A stretch of 64,000 nucleotides of DNA, from the NCBI RefSeq assembly GCF_004345645.1, contig NZ_SLWS01000006.1:372001-436000 (forward strand). The letters run 5' to 3'. A program made the position numbers and the translations under genes. Source of the DNA: Actinocrispum wychmicini. Its GTDB lineage: Bacteria > Actinomycetota > Actinomycetes > Mycobacteriales > Pseudonocardiaceae. The notes under the pieces are model-generated. The model searched no databases and had not been told where the DNA came from. It saw nothing but the letters and a program-made list of their open reading frames with translations. Positions 52,313-61,942 of the stretch are shown here, piece by piece (positions within the stretch are counted from its first letter, which is position 1; the number at the start of each line of letters is the position of its first letter).

Positions 52313-53059
52313 TCAGGAAAACGCTGTGACTGTGATTCCGGCCTCATCGAGCGCGTTACGTACCGCCTGTGCGTGCTGTACCGCGCCGGGGGTGTCGCCG
52401 TGCAGGCACAGCGAGCCCACTTCGACCTTCAGCACGGTGCCGTCCACGGCCACGATCTCCCCGTCCGACGCCAGCCGTATGGCCCGTTCGACCACGGCGT
52501 CCGTGTCGGTGAGCAAGGCGTTGGGCTCGCGGCGGGACACCAGGGTGCCTTGAGGCGTGTAGCCACGGTCAGCGAAGGCCTCCCCGACGGTGCGCAGGCC
52601 TTCCGCCGCGGCTGCCTTGACGAACTCCGAGCCGGGCAGTCCGAGTACGGGCAGGTCGCCGAACGCCGTCACACCGGCGACCACGGCGGCGGCCTGCTCG
52701 CGGTGGTGGACGATCGCGTTGTACAGGGCGCCATGCGGCTTCACGTACGCCACGCGCGTGCCCGCGGCGACGGCGAACGCCTGCAGGGCGCCGATCTGGT
52801 AGAGCACGTCGTCGGCCAGTTCGACCGGGTCCACGTCGATGAAGCGGCGGCCGAAGCCGGCCAGGTCGCGGTACGAGACCTGGGCGCCGACGGCGACCCC
52901 TTCGGCGGCGGCCAGCTCACACACCCGGCGCATGGTGCGGGGGTCGCCGGCGTGGAAGCCGCACGCCACGTTCGCGGACGTCACCACGCCCAGCAACGCC
53001 GCGTCGTCGCCGAGTTTCCAGACGCCGAAGCCTTCGCCGAGGTCGCTGTTGAGGTCCAT
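52313..53059 (-). CDS. pxpA: 5-oxoprolinase subunit A (LamB/YcsF family)
   Basis: 248 residues from ATG 53059: MDLNSDLGEGFGVWKLGDDA, SANVACGFHAGDPRTMRRVC, GAQVSYRDLAGFGRRF and YVKPHGALYNAIVHH are diagnostic of PxpA, which with PxpBC cleaves 5-oxoproline. PxpB/C genes are not next to it. It overlaps the CPBP-protease stop (TGATG). Confidence 0.92.
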   Translation of the reverse strand: MDLNSDLGEGFGVWKLGDDAALLGVVTSANVACGFHAGDPRTMRRVCELAAAEGVAVGAQVSYRDLAGFGRRFIDVDPVELADDVLYQIGALQAFAVAAGTRVAYVKPHGALYNAIVHHREQAAAVVAGVTAFGDLPVLGLPGSEFVKAAAAEGLRTVGEAFADRGYTPQGTLVSRREPNALLTDTDAVVERAIRLASDGEIVAVDGTVLKVEVGSLCLHGDTPGAVQHAQAVRNALDEAGITVTAFS

Positions 53060-53835
53060 CAGGCCGACATCACTCCCAGGGAGATCAGCAACACCGTCAA
53101 CGCGGGCAGGAAGTTGTTCACCTGGTGCGCCACCACGCTCGCGCCGAGGCGGCCGGTGAACAGCCGGGCCAGGCCGATCGGGATGCCGATCACGATCAGC
53201 AGGGACGTCCGCAGCGGTTCGAGGTGGCTGACCGCGAACACCGCCGTGCTCAGGCCGAACACCGCCCACCGGCCCCACTGGAGGCGTTCCAGCGCGCCCC
53301 AGAGCAGGCCCCGGAAGATGATCTCCTCGCAGACCGGGCCGACCAGCCAGGCGTACACGAACATGATGATCGCCGCGGACGCGGGCAGGGAATGGCTGTC
53401 GACCAGGGCGCTGAACGCCGAGGTGGCGTTGTCCTTCCCGACGATCTTGGTCCAGACCACGGCGGCGAGCGTGGTGGACACCAGGCCGATCAGGCCGAAC
53501 TTCAGCCCGACCTTGAAGTCCGCACGGTTGTAGGACCAGCGCAGGTCGATCTTGGGTCCGTTGCCGCGCAGCCGGGTGATCAGCAGGGCCGCACCGGCCG
53601 CGATCATCACCGGCAGGATCGAGCCGATGACGATGGTCAACGCCGTCGGCGGCCGGTCGGACGAACTGGGCTGGACAAGCGCGCCGATGAACGCCGCCGA
53701 AAGCAGCAACACCGCTTCTACCAGCAGAAAAGCGCCAATTCCCCATCGGTGGGTTCCAGGAGGAGGCGGCGCTTCGGCATGGTCGGTGGGCTCCGCTGGC
53801 ATGGTCTCGGGCTCCCGTGGCGGTGGTTTCCTCAC
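53059..53835 (-). CDS. CPBP-family intramembrane metalloprotease
   Basis: A 258-residue protein with about seven membrane helices and a Pro-rich cytosolic N-terminus. The CPBP/ABI motifs are GPVCEEIIFRGLLWGALER (EExxxR), FAVSHLEP (His) and VVAHQVNNFLPA (HxxxN). These are Rce1-like glutamate proteases or bacteriocin self-immunity proteins. Its substrate is unknown; it is coupled to pxpA. Confidence 0.88.
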   Translation of the reverse strand: MRKPPPREPETMPAEPTDHAEAPPPPGTHRWGIGAFLLVEAVLLLSAAFIGALVQPSSSDRPPTALTIVIGSILPVMIAAGAALLITRLRGNGPKIDLRWSYNRADFKVGLKFGLIGLVSTTLAAVVWTKIVGKDNATSAFSALVDSHSLPASAAIIMFVYAWLVGPVCEEIIFRGLLWGALERLQWGRWAVFGLSTAVFAVSHLEPLRTSLLIVIGIPIGLARLFTGRLGASVVAHQVNNFLPALTVLLISLGVMSA

Positions 53836-53929
53836 GGGCGTCCTCCGGCGGTGACTGGCCGCGCCGGAGTGCGCGACCTCGTTTGGAGACTACGGTGTGT
53901 ATGGGCGTGTCACAGCTCGGTTCGGCGTG

Positions 53930-55003
53930 TCAGCCCACAATTCGCCCCCGCAGCATGATCAGCGAAGGTCTGCGCAGGACACCGAGGTCATGCCGCGGGT
54001 CCGTGGGGTAGGCGACGATGTCGGCCGCGGAGCCGTCCTCGATGCCGGAGTAGCCGAGCCAGCCGCGGGCTGCCCAGGATCCGGCGGCCAACGCCTGTTC
54101 CGGGGTCATGCCGACGCGGTGCAGCGCCTCGATCTCGTCGACCAGCCGGCCGTGCTCGATGCCGCCGCCGGCGTCAGTGCCCGCGTAGACCGTCACCCCC
54201 GCTTCGATCGCCATACGGACGGTATCGGCCACGTTCGCGTGCAACTGGAGCATGTGCGCGGCGTAGACCGGGTATTTCTCGGCTCCCGCGGCCAACTGCG
54301 GGAAGGTCTCGATGTTGATGAGCGTGGGGACGAGCGCGGTCCCGGCCGCGGCCATTGTGGACGCCGTGTCGGCGGTCAGCCCGGTGCCGTGCTCGATGCA
54401 GTCGATACCGGCGGCGACCAGGCCTGGGATGGCGTCCTCGCCGAAGACGTGCGCGGTGACCCTGGCGCCCGCGTCGTGCGCGACCTTCACGGCTTGGGCC
54501 AGCGCGTCGTCCGGCCAGATCGGGGCCAGGTCGCCGACCGACCGGTCGATCCAGTCGCCGACGAGCTTCACCCAGCCGTCGCCGGCCTCCGCCTGCTCGG
54601 CCACCGCGGCCGGCAGGTCGGCGGGGTCCTCGATCTCGACGCCGAGATACCGGATGTACCGCTTCGGCCGGGTGATGTGCCGGCCGGCCCGGACGATCCT
54701 GGGCAGGTCCAGGCGTTCCTGCAGGGGTGTGGTGTCGATCGGCACGCCACAGTCGCGGACCAGCAACGCGCCCGTGTCGCGGTCCACCAACGCCTGCTCG
54801 GCGGCTTCGGCGAGGGTGGGGTCGCCGGACGGTGAGATGCCGATGTGGCAGTGCGCGTCCACCAGCCCCGGCACCAGGAACCCGCCGTCCACCACGGTCT
54901 CCGCGTTCGGCACCGGGGTGACCCGGATCCGGCCGTTGACCACCCACAGGTCGCGGGCCTCGTCGCCGGGGAGCACCACACCCCGCAGGTGCAGTGCGGT
55001 CAC
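53930..55003 (-). CDS. Amidohydrolase-family protein
   Basis: A 357-residue protein; GTG 55003 overlaps the ffh stop. The metal motif VPGLVDAHCHIGISPSGDPT (HxH), a later His in ARVTAHVFGEDAIPGL and IEHGTGL, and Asp in YAGTDAGGGIEHGRL show a TIM-barrel amidohydrolase of the prolidase/imidazolonepropionase-like group. Substrate unknown. It is co-transcribed with ffh. Confidence 0.9.
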   Translation of the reverse strand: MTALHLRGVVLPGDEARDLWVVNGRIRVTPVPNAETVVDGGFLVPGLVDAHCHIGISPSGDPTLAEAAEQALVDRDTGALLVRDCGVPIDTTPLQERLDLPRIVRAGRHITRPKRYIRYLGVEIEDPADLPAAVAEQAEAGDGWVKLVGDWIDRSVGDLAPIWPDDALAQAVKVAHDAGARVTAHVFGEDAIPGLVAAGIDCIEHGTGLTADTASTMAAAGTALVPTLINIETFPQLAAGAEKYPVYAAHMLQLHANVADTVRMAIEAGVTVYAGTDAGGGIEHGRLVDEIEALHRVGMTPEQALAAGSWAARGWLGYSGIEDGSAADIVAYPTDPRHDLGVLRRPSLIMLRGRIVG

Positions 55004-56544
55004 TTGCCCTTCTTGGGGAACTTCAGCTTGGCCGGGTCGAACCCGGGCGGCAGCTGGTCGAGGCCGGCCAGGCCGGGCGGCAGCTCGTTCAGGCCGGGCG
55101 GCATCTTGGACAGGTCCGGGGCGGCGCCGGCGGGGAAGCCGGGCAGCGCGGGCAACGTGTTGCGGCCCTTGACCTTCTGGCCCTTCTTGCGGGCGGCCTT
55201 CTTGGCCTTGCGGCTCATCCCGCCGCCACCGCCGCCGAAGCCGAACCGGCCAGCCATCTGCTGCATCATCTTGCGCGCGTCGAAGAACCGGTTCACCAGG
55301 TCGTTGACCTCGGCGACCCGGACACCGGAGCCGGTGGCGATCCGGGCCCGGCGGGACGCGTTGATGATCTTGGGGTCGGCCCGTTCGGCCGGGGTCATGC
55401 CGCGGATGATCGCCTGCAGCCGGTCCAGGTGCTTGTCGTCGATGTTGGCGGCGGCCTCCTTCATCTGCGCGCCGCCGGGCAGCATGCCGAGCAGGTTCCC
55501 GATCGGGCCCATCTTGCGGACCGCGAGCATCTGCTCGAGGAAGTCCTCCAGGGTCAGCTGGCCCGCGGTGAGCTTCTCCGCGGCCTGCTGCGCCTGCTGC
55601 TGGTCGAAGACCTGCTCGGCCTGCTCGATCAGGGTGAGCACGTCGCCCATGCCGAGGATCCGGCTGGCCATCCGGTCCGGGTGGAAGGCGTCGAAGTCCT
55701 CGAGCTTCTCGCCGTTGGACGCGAACAGGATCGGCTGGCCGGTGACCTCACGGACCGACAGCGCGGCGCCACCGCGCGCGTCGCCGTCGAGCTTGGTGAG
55801 CACGACGCCGGAGAAGCCGACGCCGTCGCGGAACGCCTCGGCCGTGGTGACCGCGTCCTGGCCGATCATGGCGTCGACCACGAACAGCACTTCGTCCGGC
55901 TGCACGGCGTCACGGATGTCCGCGGCCTGCCGCATCAGCTCCTGGTCGACACCCAGCCGGCCGGCGGTGTCGACGATCACGATGTCGTGCTGGGCGTGCT
56001 TGGCCTCTTCGATCGCGCGGCGGGCCACGTCGACCGGGTCACCGACGCCGTTGCCCGGTTCGGGCGCGAACACCTGGACACCGGCGCGTTCCCCGACGAC
56101 CTGCAACTGGGTGACGGCGTTCGGTCGCTGCAGGTCACAGGCCACCAGCAGCGGGGCGTGGCTCTGCTTGCGCAGCCACAGCGCCAGCTTGCCGGCGAGC
56201 GTCGTCTTGCCGGAACCCTGCAGGCCGGCGAGCATGATCACGGTCGGTGGCTGTTTGGCGAACCGCAGCCTGCGGGTCTCGCCGCCGAGGATGGCGACGA
56301 GCTCCTCGTTGACGATCTTGACGACCTGCTGCGCCGGGTTGAGCGCGCCGGACACCTCGGCGCCCTTGGCCCGCTCCTTGACCTGCGCGATGAAGGCGCG
56401 CACCACGGGCAGCGCGACGTCGGCCTCGAGCAGCGCGATCCGGATCTCCCGCGCGGTCGCGTCGATGTCCGCGTCGGTCAGGCGACCCTTGCCACGCAGG
56501 TTCTGCAGGACCGATGTGAGCCGGTCGGAAAGCGTGTCGAACAC
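55000..56544 (-). CDS. ffh: Signal recognition particle protein Ffh (SRP54)
   Basis: 514 residues from GTG 56544 (VFDTLSDRLTSVLQNLRGKG). The GTPase G-domain has GLQGSGKTTLAGKLALWLRK, DTAGRLGVDQELM and LTKLDGDARGGAALS; the Met-rich M domain includes FLEQMLAVRKMGPIGNLLGM and a Gly-rich FGFGGGGGGMSRKAKKAARK. It targets membrane and secreted proteins with 4.5S RNA. Confidence 0.97.
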   Translation of the reverse strand: MFDTLSDRLTSVLQNLRGKGRLTDADIDATAREIRIALLEADVALPVVRAFIAQVKERAKGAEVSGALNPAQQVVKIVNEELVAILGGETRRLRFAKQPPTVIMLAGLQGSGKTTLAGKLALWLRKQSHAPLLVACDLQRPNAVTQLQVVGERAGVQVFAPEPGNGVGDPVDVARRAIEEAKHAQHDIVIVDTAGRLGVDQELMRQAADIRDAVQPDEVLFVVDAMIGQDAVTTAEAFRDGVGFSGVVLTKLDGDARGGAALSVREVTGQPILFASNGEKLEDFDAFHPDRMASRILGMGDVLTLIEQAEQVFDQQQAQQAAEKLTAGQLTLEDFLEQMLAVRKMGPIGNLLGMLPGGAQMKEAAANIDDKHLDRLQAIIRGMTPAERADPKIINASRRARIATGSGVRVAEVNDLVNRFFDARKMMQQMAGRFGFGGGGGGMSRKAKKAARKKGQKVKGRNTLPALPGFPAGAAPDLSKMPPGLNELPPGLAGLDQLPPGFDPAKLKFPKKGK

Positions 56545-56835
56545 GGGTACAGCACTCCAGGCTTGTCGTCGGACTTGACCCTCAGACCTCCAGAGTAGTC
56601 GGGGTCCGCCTGTGGTGTATGGACGCCTAAGAGACGCCCGGATTGGCCCTACCCCTCGATGGGCCGTTCCGGGCGGCTCCTGGTCCGAGCAGGCACCACA
56701 GCGGCAACCGCCCGACCCCCCGATCCGGACGGTCTCCCTCCTTGCCGCGTTCCCTCTCGTACGCCTCACAGCCTGCCGGTGACCTGGGGTGTTCCGGCAG
56801 CGTGAAGGCCCCTGAATGCGGGTGAGTGGATCTAC

Positions 56836-59196
56836 TCAGACCAGGGCGGCGGCAAGTACGGCGTCCGCGACCGCCGTGCGGTCCGCAGTGGAGAGGGGGC
56901 CGCCGTCGGCCGCGCGCACGCAGAACGAGTCCACCGCCGTCGCGCCCAAGGTGGCCGCGCGCAGCCACTGGACGTCCGCACCGGACCGTTCCAACGCATC
57001 AGCGACGCGGTACAGCAGGCCGATGCGGTCCGCGGCTCTCAGTTCCATGACGACGGCGCCGGGGTAGTCCTTGCCTGCCTCGTCGTCGAACCACAGCACG
57101 CGTGGCTCAGGCGCGTCTTCGGGACGGTTGCCGTAGTCGCGCTCCTTCGCGGCCAGACGGTCCGACAACGGCAACGCGTCCGACAACGCCAGCCCGAGTT
57201 GCTCACGCAGCAACGCGGCGTCAGGCAACGACCCGAAGCGGGGTGACGCCGTGAACACTTCGACCGCGACGCCCGCGTGCGAGTCGCCTGTGGCGGCGTG
57301 CACCTCCAGGGAGTGCAGGGCGAGTACGCCGGCGGCGCGGGACAGCAGTCCTGGACGGTCGCGCGCGAACACCGAGATCGTCACGACCCGGCCGGACGAC
57401 TCCACGATGACGTCGTGTTTCCCGGACACGGCAACGGCTTCCGCCCGCAGCCGGTACGGGGAGTCCAGGGGGTCGGGGCGGGCGATGGGTTCGCCGGCCA
57501 TGGCTTGGCGGCTGTAGCGGACCAGGTCGGCGATGAGCGCGGCCTTCCATTCGGTCCACACGCCCGGCCCGGTGGCCAGGGAGTCGGCTTCGGCCAACGC
57601 GTGCAGCAGCTCCAGCAGGACCGGGTCGCCGCCGAGGGTGTCGGCGACGCGGACGACCGTGGCCTCGTCCGTCACGTCCCGGCGGGTCGCGGTGTCGGGC
57701 AGCAGCAGGTGGTGGCGGACCATCGCGGACAGCGTGTCGACGTCCGGTTTGGACAGTCCGAGCCGGTCGCCGACCTGGGTGGCCAGCGCGGCGCCGACCT
57801 CGGAGTGGTCCGCGCGCCTGCCTTTGCCGATGTCGTGCAGCAACGCCCCGAGCAGCAACAGGTCCGGCCGGGCCACCCGGGTGGTCAGCCGGCCGGCGAG
57901 TGCCGTGGTCTGCACCAGGTGCCGGTCCACGGTCCACTTGTGCGCGGCGTCCCGGGGCGGCAGGTCGCGGACCGCGCCCCATTCCGGGAACAGCCGCGCC
58001 CACAGGCCGCTGCGGTCCAGGGCTTCGATCACGTCCACGATGCCCTCGCCTGCGCCCAGCAGGGCGATCAGCTCGTCACGGGCATGCGCGGGCCACGGCG
58101 CGCGCGGTTCGGGCGCGGTCTCCGCGAGCCTGATGAGCGTCGCGGGTGCGATGGAGTGCCCTGTGCGGGCGGCGGCTGCCGCGACCCGCAGCAACAACGC
58201 GGGGTCGCGGTGGGGCTCGGCATCGCGCGCCAACGTCACCTCGTTGCCGTGCAGGACAACGCCTTCGTCGAGCGGACGTCGTTCCGGGCCGCGCCGCAGT
58301 CGGCTGAGCACCCCGCGCGGCGCGTCGGACACAACGGTTCGTATGGCGACATCAAGGGCGTACGCGATGGCACGGCCGGCGCCTGACAACGCACGGGCGA
58401 GGTCGAACCGATCGCCCCGGTCGAGCGCGGCGGCGACCTCGTCGGCGTCTTGGGCGCGCAGGATGTCGTTGGACCGACGGACCAGCCGCCGCAGCTCGGT
58501 CCGCACGTCCAGCAACAACCGGTGGGCGTTGCGCAACTCCTCCCCCGGCCGGTCGACGAGCTGGGCCACAGCCATCGCCCGCAACAAACCCATGTCCCGC
58601 AGGCCACCGCGGCCGTGCTTGAGGTCCGGCTCGACCCAGTGCGCGACTTCACCGCTGCGCTGCCAGCGAATCCGCGCGTCCTCCGCCAACGCGGGCAGAC
58701 GTTTGCGCGCGCCGACGCGCCAGCGTTCCCGCGCCAGGGCACCGAGCCGGTCGGACACCGACGGGTCGCCCGCGATGTGCCGCAGGTCAAGCAGGCCGAC
58801 CGCGGTACGGAGATCGTGGGACGCCACGTCCAGGGCCTCGCCGACGGTCCGCACCGAGTGGTCGAGGCCGATCCCGGAGTTCCACAGTGGATACCAGAGC
58901 TGGTCGGCCAGCCCGGCCACGCCGGCCCGGCCCTCGTGCACGAGCAGCAGGTCGAGGTCGGCGTACGGCACTAGCTCGCGCCTGCCGAGGCCGCCGACCG
59001 CGACCAGCGCGACGCCCTGGTCGGTGCCTGTTCCGGCCTGTGTCGCGTGCGCGGCCAGCCAGAACTCGTGCAGGTCGGCCAACGCGTCGCGGAGCGCGTC
59101 GGGCGCGAGCCGGCGCTGGCCCGTGACCGGTCCGAGCAACCGGTCACGGGCCTGCACCAGATCCGCCGCGGACGACGGTCCTCCTGGTGTCGTCAC
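56836..59196 (-). CDS. glnD: Bifunctional uridylyltransferase/uridylyl-removing enzyme GlnD
   Basis: 786 residues from GTG 59196. Order: nucleotidyltransferase (VAVGGLGRRELVPYADLDLL), DUF294-like helical part (EPDLKHGRGGLRDM), HD domain (LLGALLHDIGKGRRADHSEV), and two ACT domains (VTISVFARDRPGLLSRAAGV; VMELRAADRIGLLYRVADAL). It modifies PII in response to glutamine; in actinobacteria it adenylylates GlnK/GlnB. Third gene of amtB-glnB-glnD. Confidence 0.96.
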   Translation of the reverse strand: MTTPGGPSSAADLVQARDRLLGPVTGQRRLAPDALRDALADLHEFWLAAHATQAGTGTDQGVALVAVGGLGRRELVPYADLDLLLVHEGRAGVAGLADQLWYPLWNSGIGLDHSVRTVGEALDVASHDLRTAVGLLDLRHIAGDPSVSDRLGALARERWRVGARKRLPALAEDARIRWQRSGEVAHWVEPDLKHGRGGLRDMGLLRAMAVAQLVDRPGEELRNAHRLLLDVRTELRRLVRRSNDILRAQDADEVAAALDRGDRFDLARALSGAGRAIAYALDVAIRTVVSDAPRGVLSRLRRGPERRPLDEGVVLHGNEVTLARDAEPHRDPALLLRVAAAAARTGHSIAPATLIRLAETAPEPRAPWPAHARDELIALLGAGEGIVDVIEALDRSGLWARLFPEWGAVRDLPPRDAAHKWTVDRHLVQTTALAGRLTTRVARPDLLLLGALLHDIGKGRRADHSEVGAALATQVGDRLGLSKPDVDTLSAMVRHHLLLPDTATRRDVTDEATVVRVADTLGGDPVLLELLHALAEADSLATGPGVWTEWKAALIADLVRYSRQAMAGEPIARPDPLDSPYRLRAEAVAVSGKHDVIVESSGRVVTISVFARDRPGLLSRAAGVLALHSLEVHAATGDSHAGVAVEVFTASPRFGSLPDAALLREQLGLALSDALPLSDRLAAKERDYGNRPEDAPEPRVLWFDDEAGKDYPGAVVMELRAADRIGLLYRVADALERSGADVQWLRAATLGATAVDSFCVRAADGGPLSTADRTAVADAVLAAALV

Positions 59197-59206
59197 AGTA
59201 GAGTCG

Positions 59207-59545
59207 TCACAGTGCGTCGGTGCCGCGTTCCCCGGTGCGCACCCGGACAATGGTCTCGACCGGCGTGACCCACACCTTGCCGTCACCGATCTTGCCGGTG
59301 CGCGCCGCCTCCACGACCGCGTCGACCACCTTGTCCACCGCCGCGTCGTCGGTGAGCACCTCGATCCGGACCTTCTGCACGAAGTCCACGGCGTACTCGG
59401 CACCCCGGTAGACCTCGGTGTGCCCCTTCTGCCGGCCGTAGCCGCGGACCTCGGTGACCGTCATGCCGAGCACACCGAGCTGCTCCAGGGACGCCTTCAC
59501 GTCGTCGAGCGTGAACGGCTTGATGATCGCGGTGACGAGTTTCAT
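59207..59545 (-). CDS. glnB: Nitrogen regulatory protein P-II
   Basis: A 112-residue protein: MKLVTAIIKPFTLDDVKASL at the start, T-loop GYGRQKGHTEVYRGAEYAVD with the modified Tyr51, and GKIGDGKVWVTPVETIVRVR with the ATP-binding B-loop. The ATG overlaps the amtB stop (ATGA). It reports nitrogen status and gates AmtB. It is the GlnK-type paralogue by context. Confidence 0.97.
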   Translation of the reverse strand: MKLVTAIIKPFTLDDVKASLEQLGVLGMTVTEVRGYGRQKGHTEVYRGAEYAVDFVQKVRIEVLTDDAAVDKVVDAVVEAARTGKIGDGKVWVTPVETIVRVRTGERGTDAL

Positions 59546-60894
59546 GCCTTGGTCCCCTCAAGAGCGGAGTGTGCGCCGGTCGGCCGGCTGGCGTTCCCGG
59601 TCAGGCCGCCGCTGGTGCCCAGCCCGCCGAAGTCGTACGCGCTCTCGGCGTGCAGCGCCTCGTCGACGCCGGCGACCTCGTCCTCCTTGGCCACCCGGAA
59701 CCCGATGGTGATCTTGATCAGGAACCCGAGGACGAGCGTGATCACGAACGAGTAGCCCAGCACGGCGAACGCGGCCACGGCCTGTTTGCCCAGCTGGTCG
59801 AAGCCGCCGCCGTAGAACAGGCCGTTGGCGCCGGCGGAGTTGACCTCGGTGGTGGCGAAGAAGCCGATCAGCAGGGTGCCGGTGAGGCCGCCGACCAGGT
59901 GCACGCCGACGACGTCGAGCGAGTCGTCCAGGCCGAGCTTGAACTTCAGGCTGACCGCGAGGGCGCACAGGACGCCGGCGATGAGACCGATCGCGACCGC
60001 GCCGATCGGGTTGACGAAACCGGCGGCGGGGGTGATCGCGACCAGGCCGGCGACCGCGCCGGACGCGGCGCCCAGCGTGGTCGGCTTGCCGAACTTGAGC
60101 TGTTCGACCAGCAGCCAGCCGAGTACGGCGGCGGCCGTCGCGACCGTGGTCGTGGTGAACGCGACCGACGCGAGCGAGCCGGCGGTCAGCGCGGAGCCGG
60201 CGTTGAAGCCGTACCAGCCGAACCACAGCAGACTGGCGCCCAACAGCACGAAGGGGACGTTGTGCGGGCGGCCGGTGTCCTTGGGCCAGCCGACGCGTTT
60301 GCCGAGCACGATCGCCAGCGCGAGACCCGCGGCACCGGCGTTGATGTGCACCGCGGTGCCGCCGGCGAAGTCAAGTGCCTTGAGGTTGTTGGCGATCCAA
60401 CCACCGACAGTGGTGTCACTGGAGAACGCGAACACCCAGTGGGCGACAGGGAAGTACACGATGGTGGCCCAGAGCGCCACGAACAGCATCCATGCCCAGA
60501 ACCGCGTGCGGTCGGCGATCGCACCCGAGATCAGGGCCACCGTGATGATGGCGAACATCAGCTGGAACATCACGAACGCGAGCTCGGGATACTGGTGGCC
60601 GACCGGGTCGGCCTGGGTGGGCCCGGTGCCGAGCGCCGAGGTCACCGTGCCGGACAGCCCGGCCTTCGAGGTGTTGCCCACCAGGCCGCCGAAGGCGTCG
60701 TCGCCGAACGACAGGGAATAGCCGTAGAGCACCCACAGGACCCCCACCACGCCGAGCGCGACGAAGTTCATCATGAGCATGTTCAAGACGCTCTTCGAGC
60801 GGACCATGCCGCCGTAGAAGAACGCGAGCCCTGGTGTCATCAGCATCACCAGGGCGGCACTAACCAGGATCCAGGCTGTGTCTCCTGCGTTCAC
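59542..60894 (-). CDS. amtB: Ammonium transporter
   Basis: 450 residues from GTG 60894, with GGGAGG 6-12 bases upstream. Eleven membrane helices are expected. Signature stretches: AFFYGGMVRSKSVLNMLMMN, WVLYGYSLSFGDD, DFAGGTAVHINAGAAGLALA and DDSLDVVGVHLVGGLTGTLL, with the pore His pair (VHIN; GVHLVGG). No N-terminal signal. It takes up ammonium and is regulated by the PII protein encoded next. Confidence 0.96.
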   Translation of the reverse strand: MNAGDTAWILVSAALVMLMTPGLAFFYGGMVRSKSVLNMLMMNFVALGVVGVLWVLYGYSLSFGDDAFGGLVGNTSKAGLSGTVTSALGTGPTQADPVGHQYPELAFVMFQLMFAIITVALISGAIADRTRFWAWMLFVALWATIVYFPVAHWVFAFSSDTTVGGWIANNLKALDFAGGTAVHINAGAAGLALAIVLGKRVGWPKDTGRPHNVPFVLLGASLLWFGWYGFNAGSALTAGSLASVAFTTTTVATAAAVLGWLLVEQLKFGKPTTLGAASGAVAGLVAITPAAGFVNPIGAVAIGLIAGVLCALAVSLKFKLGLDDSLDVVGVHLVGGLTGTLLIGFFATTEVNSAGANGLFYGGGFDQLGKQAVAAFAVLGYSFVITLVLGFLIKITIGFRVAKEDEVAGVDEALHAESAYDFGGLGTSGGLTGNASRPTGAHSALEGTKA

Positions 60895-60962
60895 ATCGTC
60901 CTCCCGTGAGTGTCGAGCGCAGGCAGCATCGGGAAGAGGTGTTTCCTGGGATCGCGCGCCAG

Positions 60963-61010
60963 GTTTCACGGCCGTGAACTGTGCGGCACGGTAAGTAACG
61001 GCCGTGTTAC
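60963..61010 (-). promoter_or_regulatory. GlnR-like binding half-sites upstream of amtB
   Basis: Reading the minus strand: GTAAC (61010-61006), 6 bases, GTTAC (60999-60995), 16 bases, TTCAC (60978-60974), 6 bases, GAAAC (60967-60963). The a-n6-b pairs fit the actinobacterial GlnR consensus gTnAC-n6-GaAAC. The gap between pairs is 16 rather than the usual 6, about one helical turn longer. Nitrogen control of amtB-glnB-glnD by GlnR is well known in relatives. Confidence 0.6.
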
Positions 61011-61102
61011 CCCGCTGGTCAGCGCGAGACGGGTGACATGCCGGACATATTGCTTTATCGAACTGCCGCCGACCTGGGGTGACCGGGTAGTTTCGGTGTG
61101 CG

Positions 61103-61942
61103 ATGAGCACCGCCGAAGGCAACCGGGAAGCCGCCGGCCCCGTGACATTCCCACGGGTGCCGTTGGTCGCTCTGCGCTGCCCACTGTGCACCACAGAGTT
61201 CACATTGGATGATCGCGCGCTGTGTTGCTCGACCGGACACAGCTTCGACATCGCCAAGCAGGGGTACGTGAACCTGCTCGGCTCGGGCACGGGTGACAGC
61301 AAGGAGATGGTGGCCGCCCGCGCGGAGTTCCTCGCGGCCGGGCACTACGCGCCGTTGGCGTCCCTGGTCGCCAGCGAGGCAGCGCGGGACCTGCGCCGTG
61401 ACGCGTTGGTCGTGGACGCTGGCTGCGGCACCGGGTACTACCTCGGATCGGTGCTTTCGCGAGCTCCGGCCGTCTCCGGGCTCGGGTTGGACTCGTCGGT
61501 CTACGCCGTGCGGCGGGCGGCGCGGACCGGGGTCGGCGCGGTGGTGTGGGACCTGTGGAAGCCGTGGCCGCTGGCGTCCGGCTCGACGGACGTGATCCTG
61601 ACTGTCTTCGCGCCCCGCAACCCGGCCGAGTACCACCGGGTGCTGCGCCACGGGGGGACGTTGCTCGTGGTCACCCCGTCCTCGTCGCACCTGGCGGAAC
61701 TGCGGCGGTACGTGGACATCCTGGGCATCGAGGAGGACAAGCTAGGCCGGCTGGACGCGTCGCTGACCGACTTCGTCCTGGCGCGCCGGCACGACTGCGA
61801 GATCGAGCTGACCTTGTCGCCCAGGGACGTGCACCGGATCGTCCACATGGGACCCAGCGCGCACCACGTCCGGCCGATCGACGTCCAGGAGCCGGTGACG
61901 GTCACGGCGGCGTTCGTCGTGTCGGTGTATCGCCATGTCTGA
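61103..61942 (+). CDS. 23S rRNA (guanine-N1)-methyltransferase, RlmA/TlrB family
   Basis: A 279-residue protein. An N-terminal zinc site is formed by CPLC and CCSTGHSFDIAKQGYVNLLG, diagnostic of RlmA-type enzymes. The SAM domain begins VVDAGCGTGYYLGSVL. In Gram-positive relatives RlmA(II)/TlrB methylates G748 and gives tylosin-type macrolide resistance; housekeeping versions exist. The stop overlaps the following gene start, so they are co-translated. Confidence 0.88.
   Translation: MSTAEGNREAAGPVTFPRVPLVALRCPLCTTEFTLDDRALCCSTGHSFDIAKQGYVNLLGSGTGDSKEMVAARAEFLAAGHYAPLASLVASEAARDLRRDALVVDAGCGTGYYLGSVLSRAPAVSGLGLDSSVYAVRRAARTGVGAVVWDLWKPWPLASGSTDVILTVFAPRNPAEYHRVLRHGGTLLVVTPSSSHLAELRRYVDILGIEEDKLGRLDASLTDFVLARRHDCEIELTLSPRDVHRIVHMGPSAHHVRPIDVQEPVTVTAAFVVSVYRHV

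Noticed and set aside
53059..53835. CPBP protease as a bacteriocin-immunity or defence gene
   Set aside because: It sits in a housekeeping operon between the amidohydrolase and pxpA genes, with no bacteriocin gene near, so no special role is claimed.
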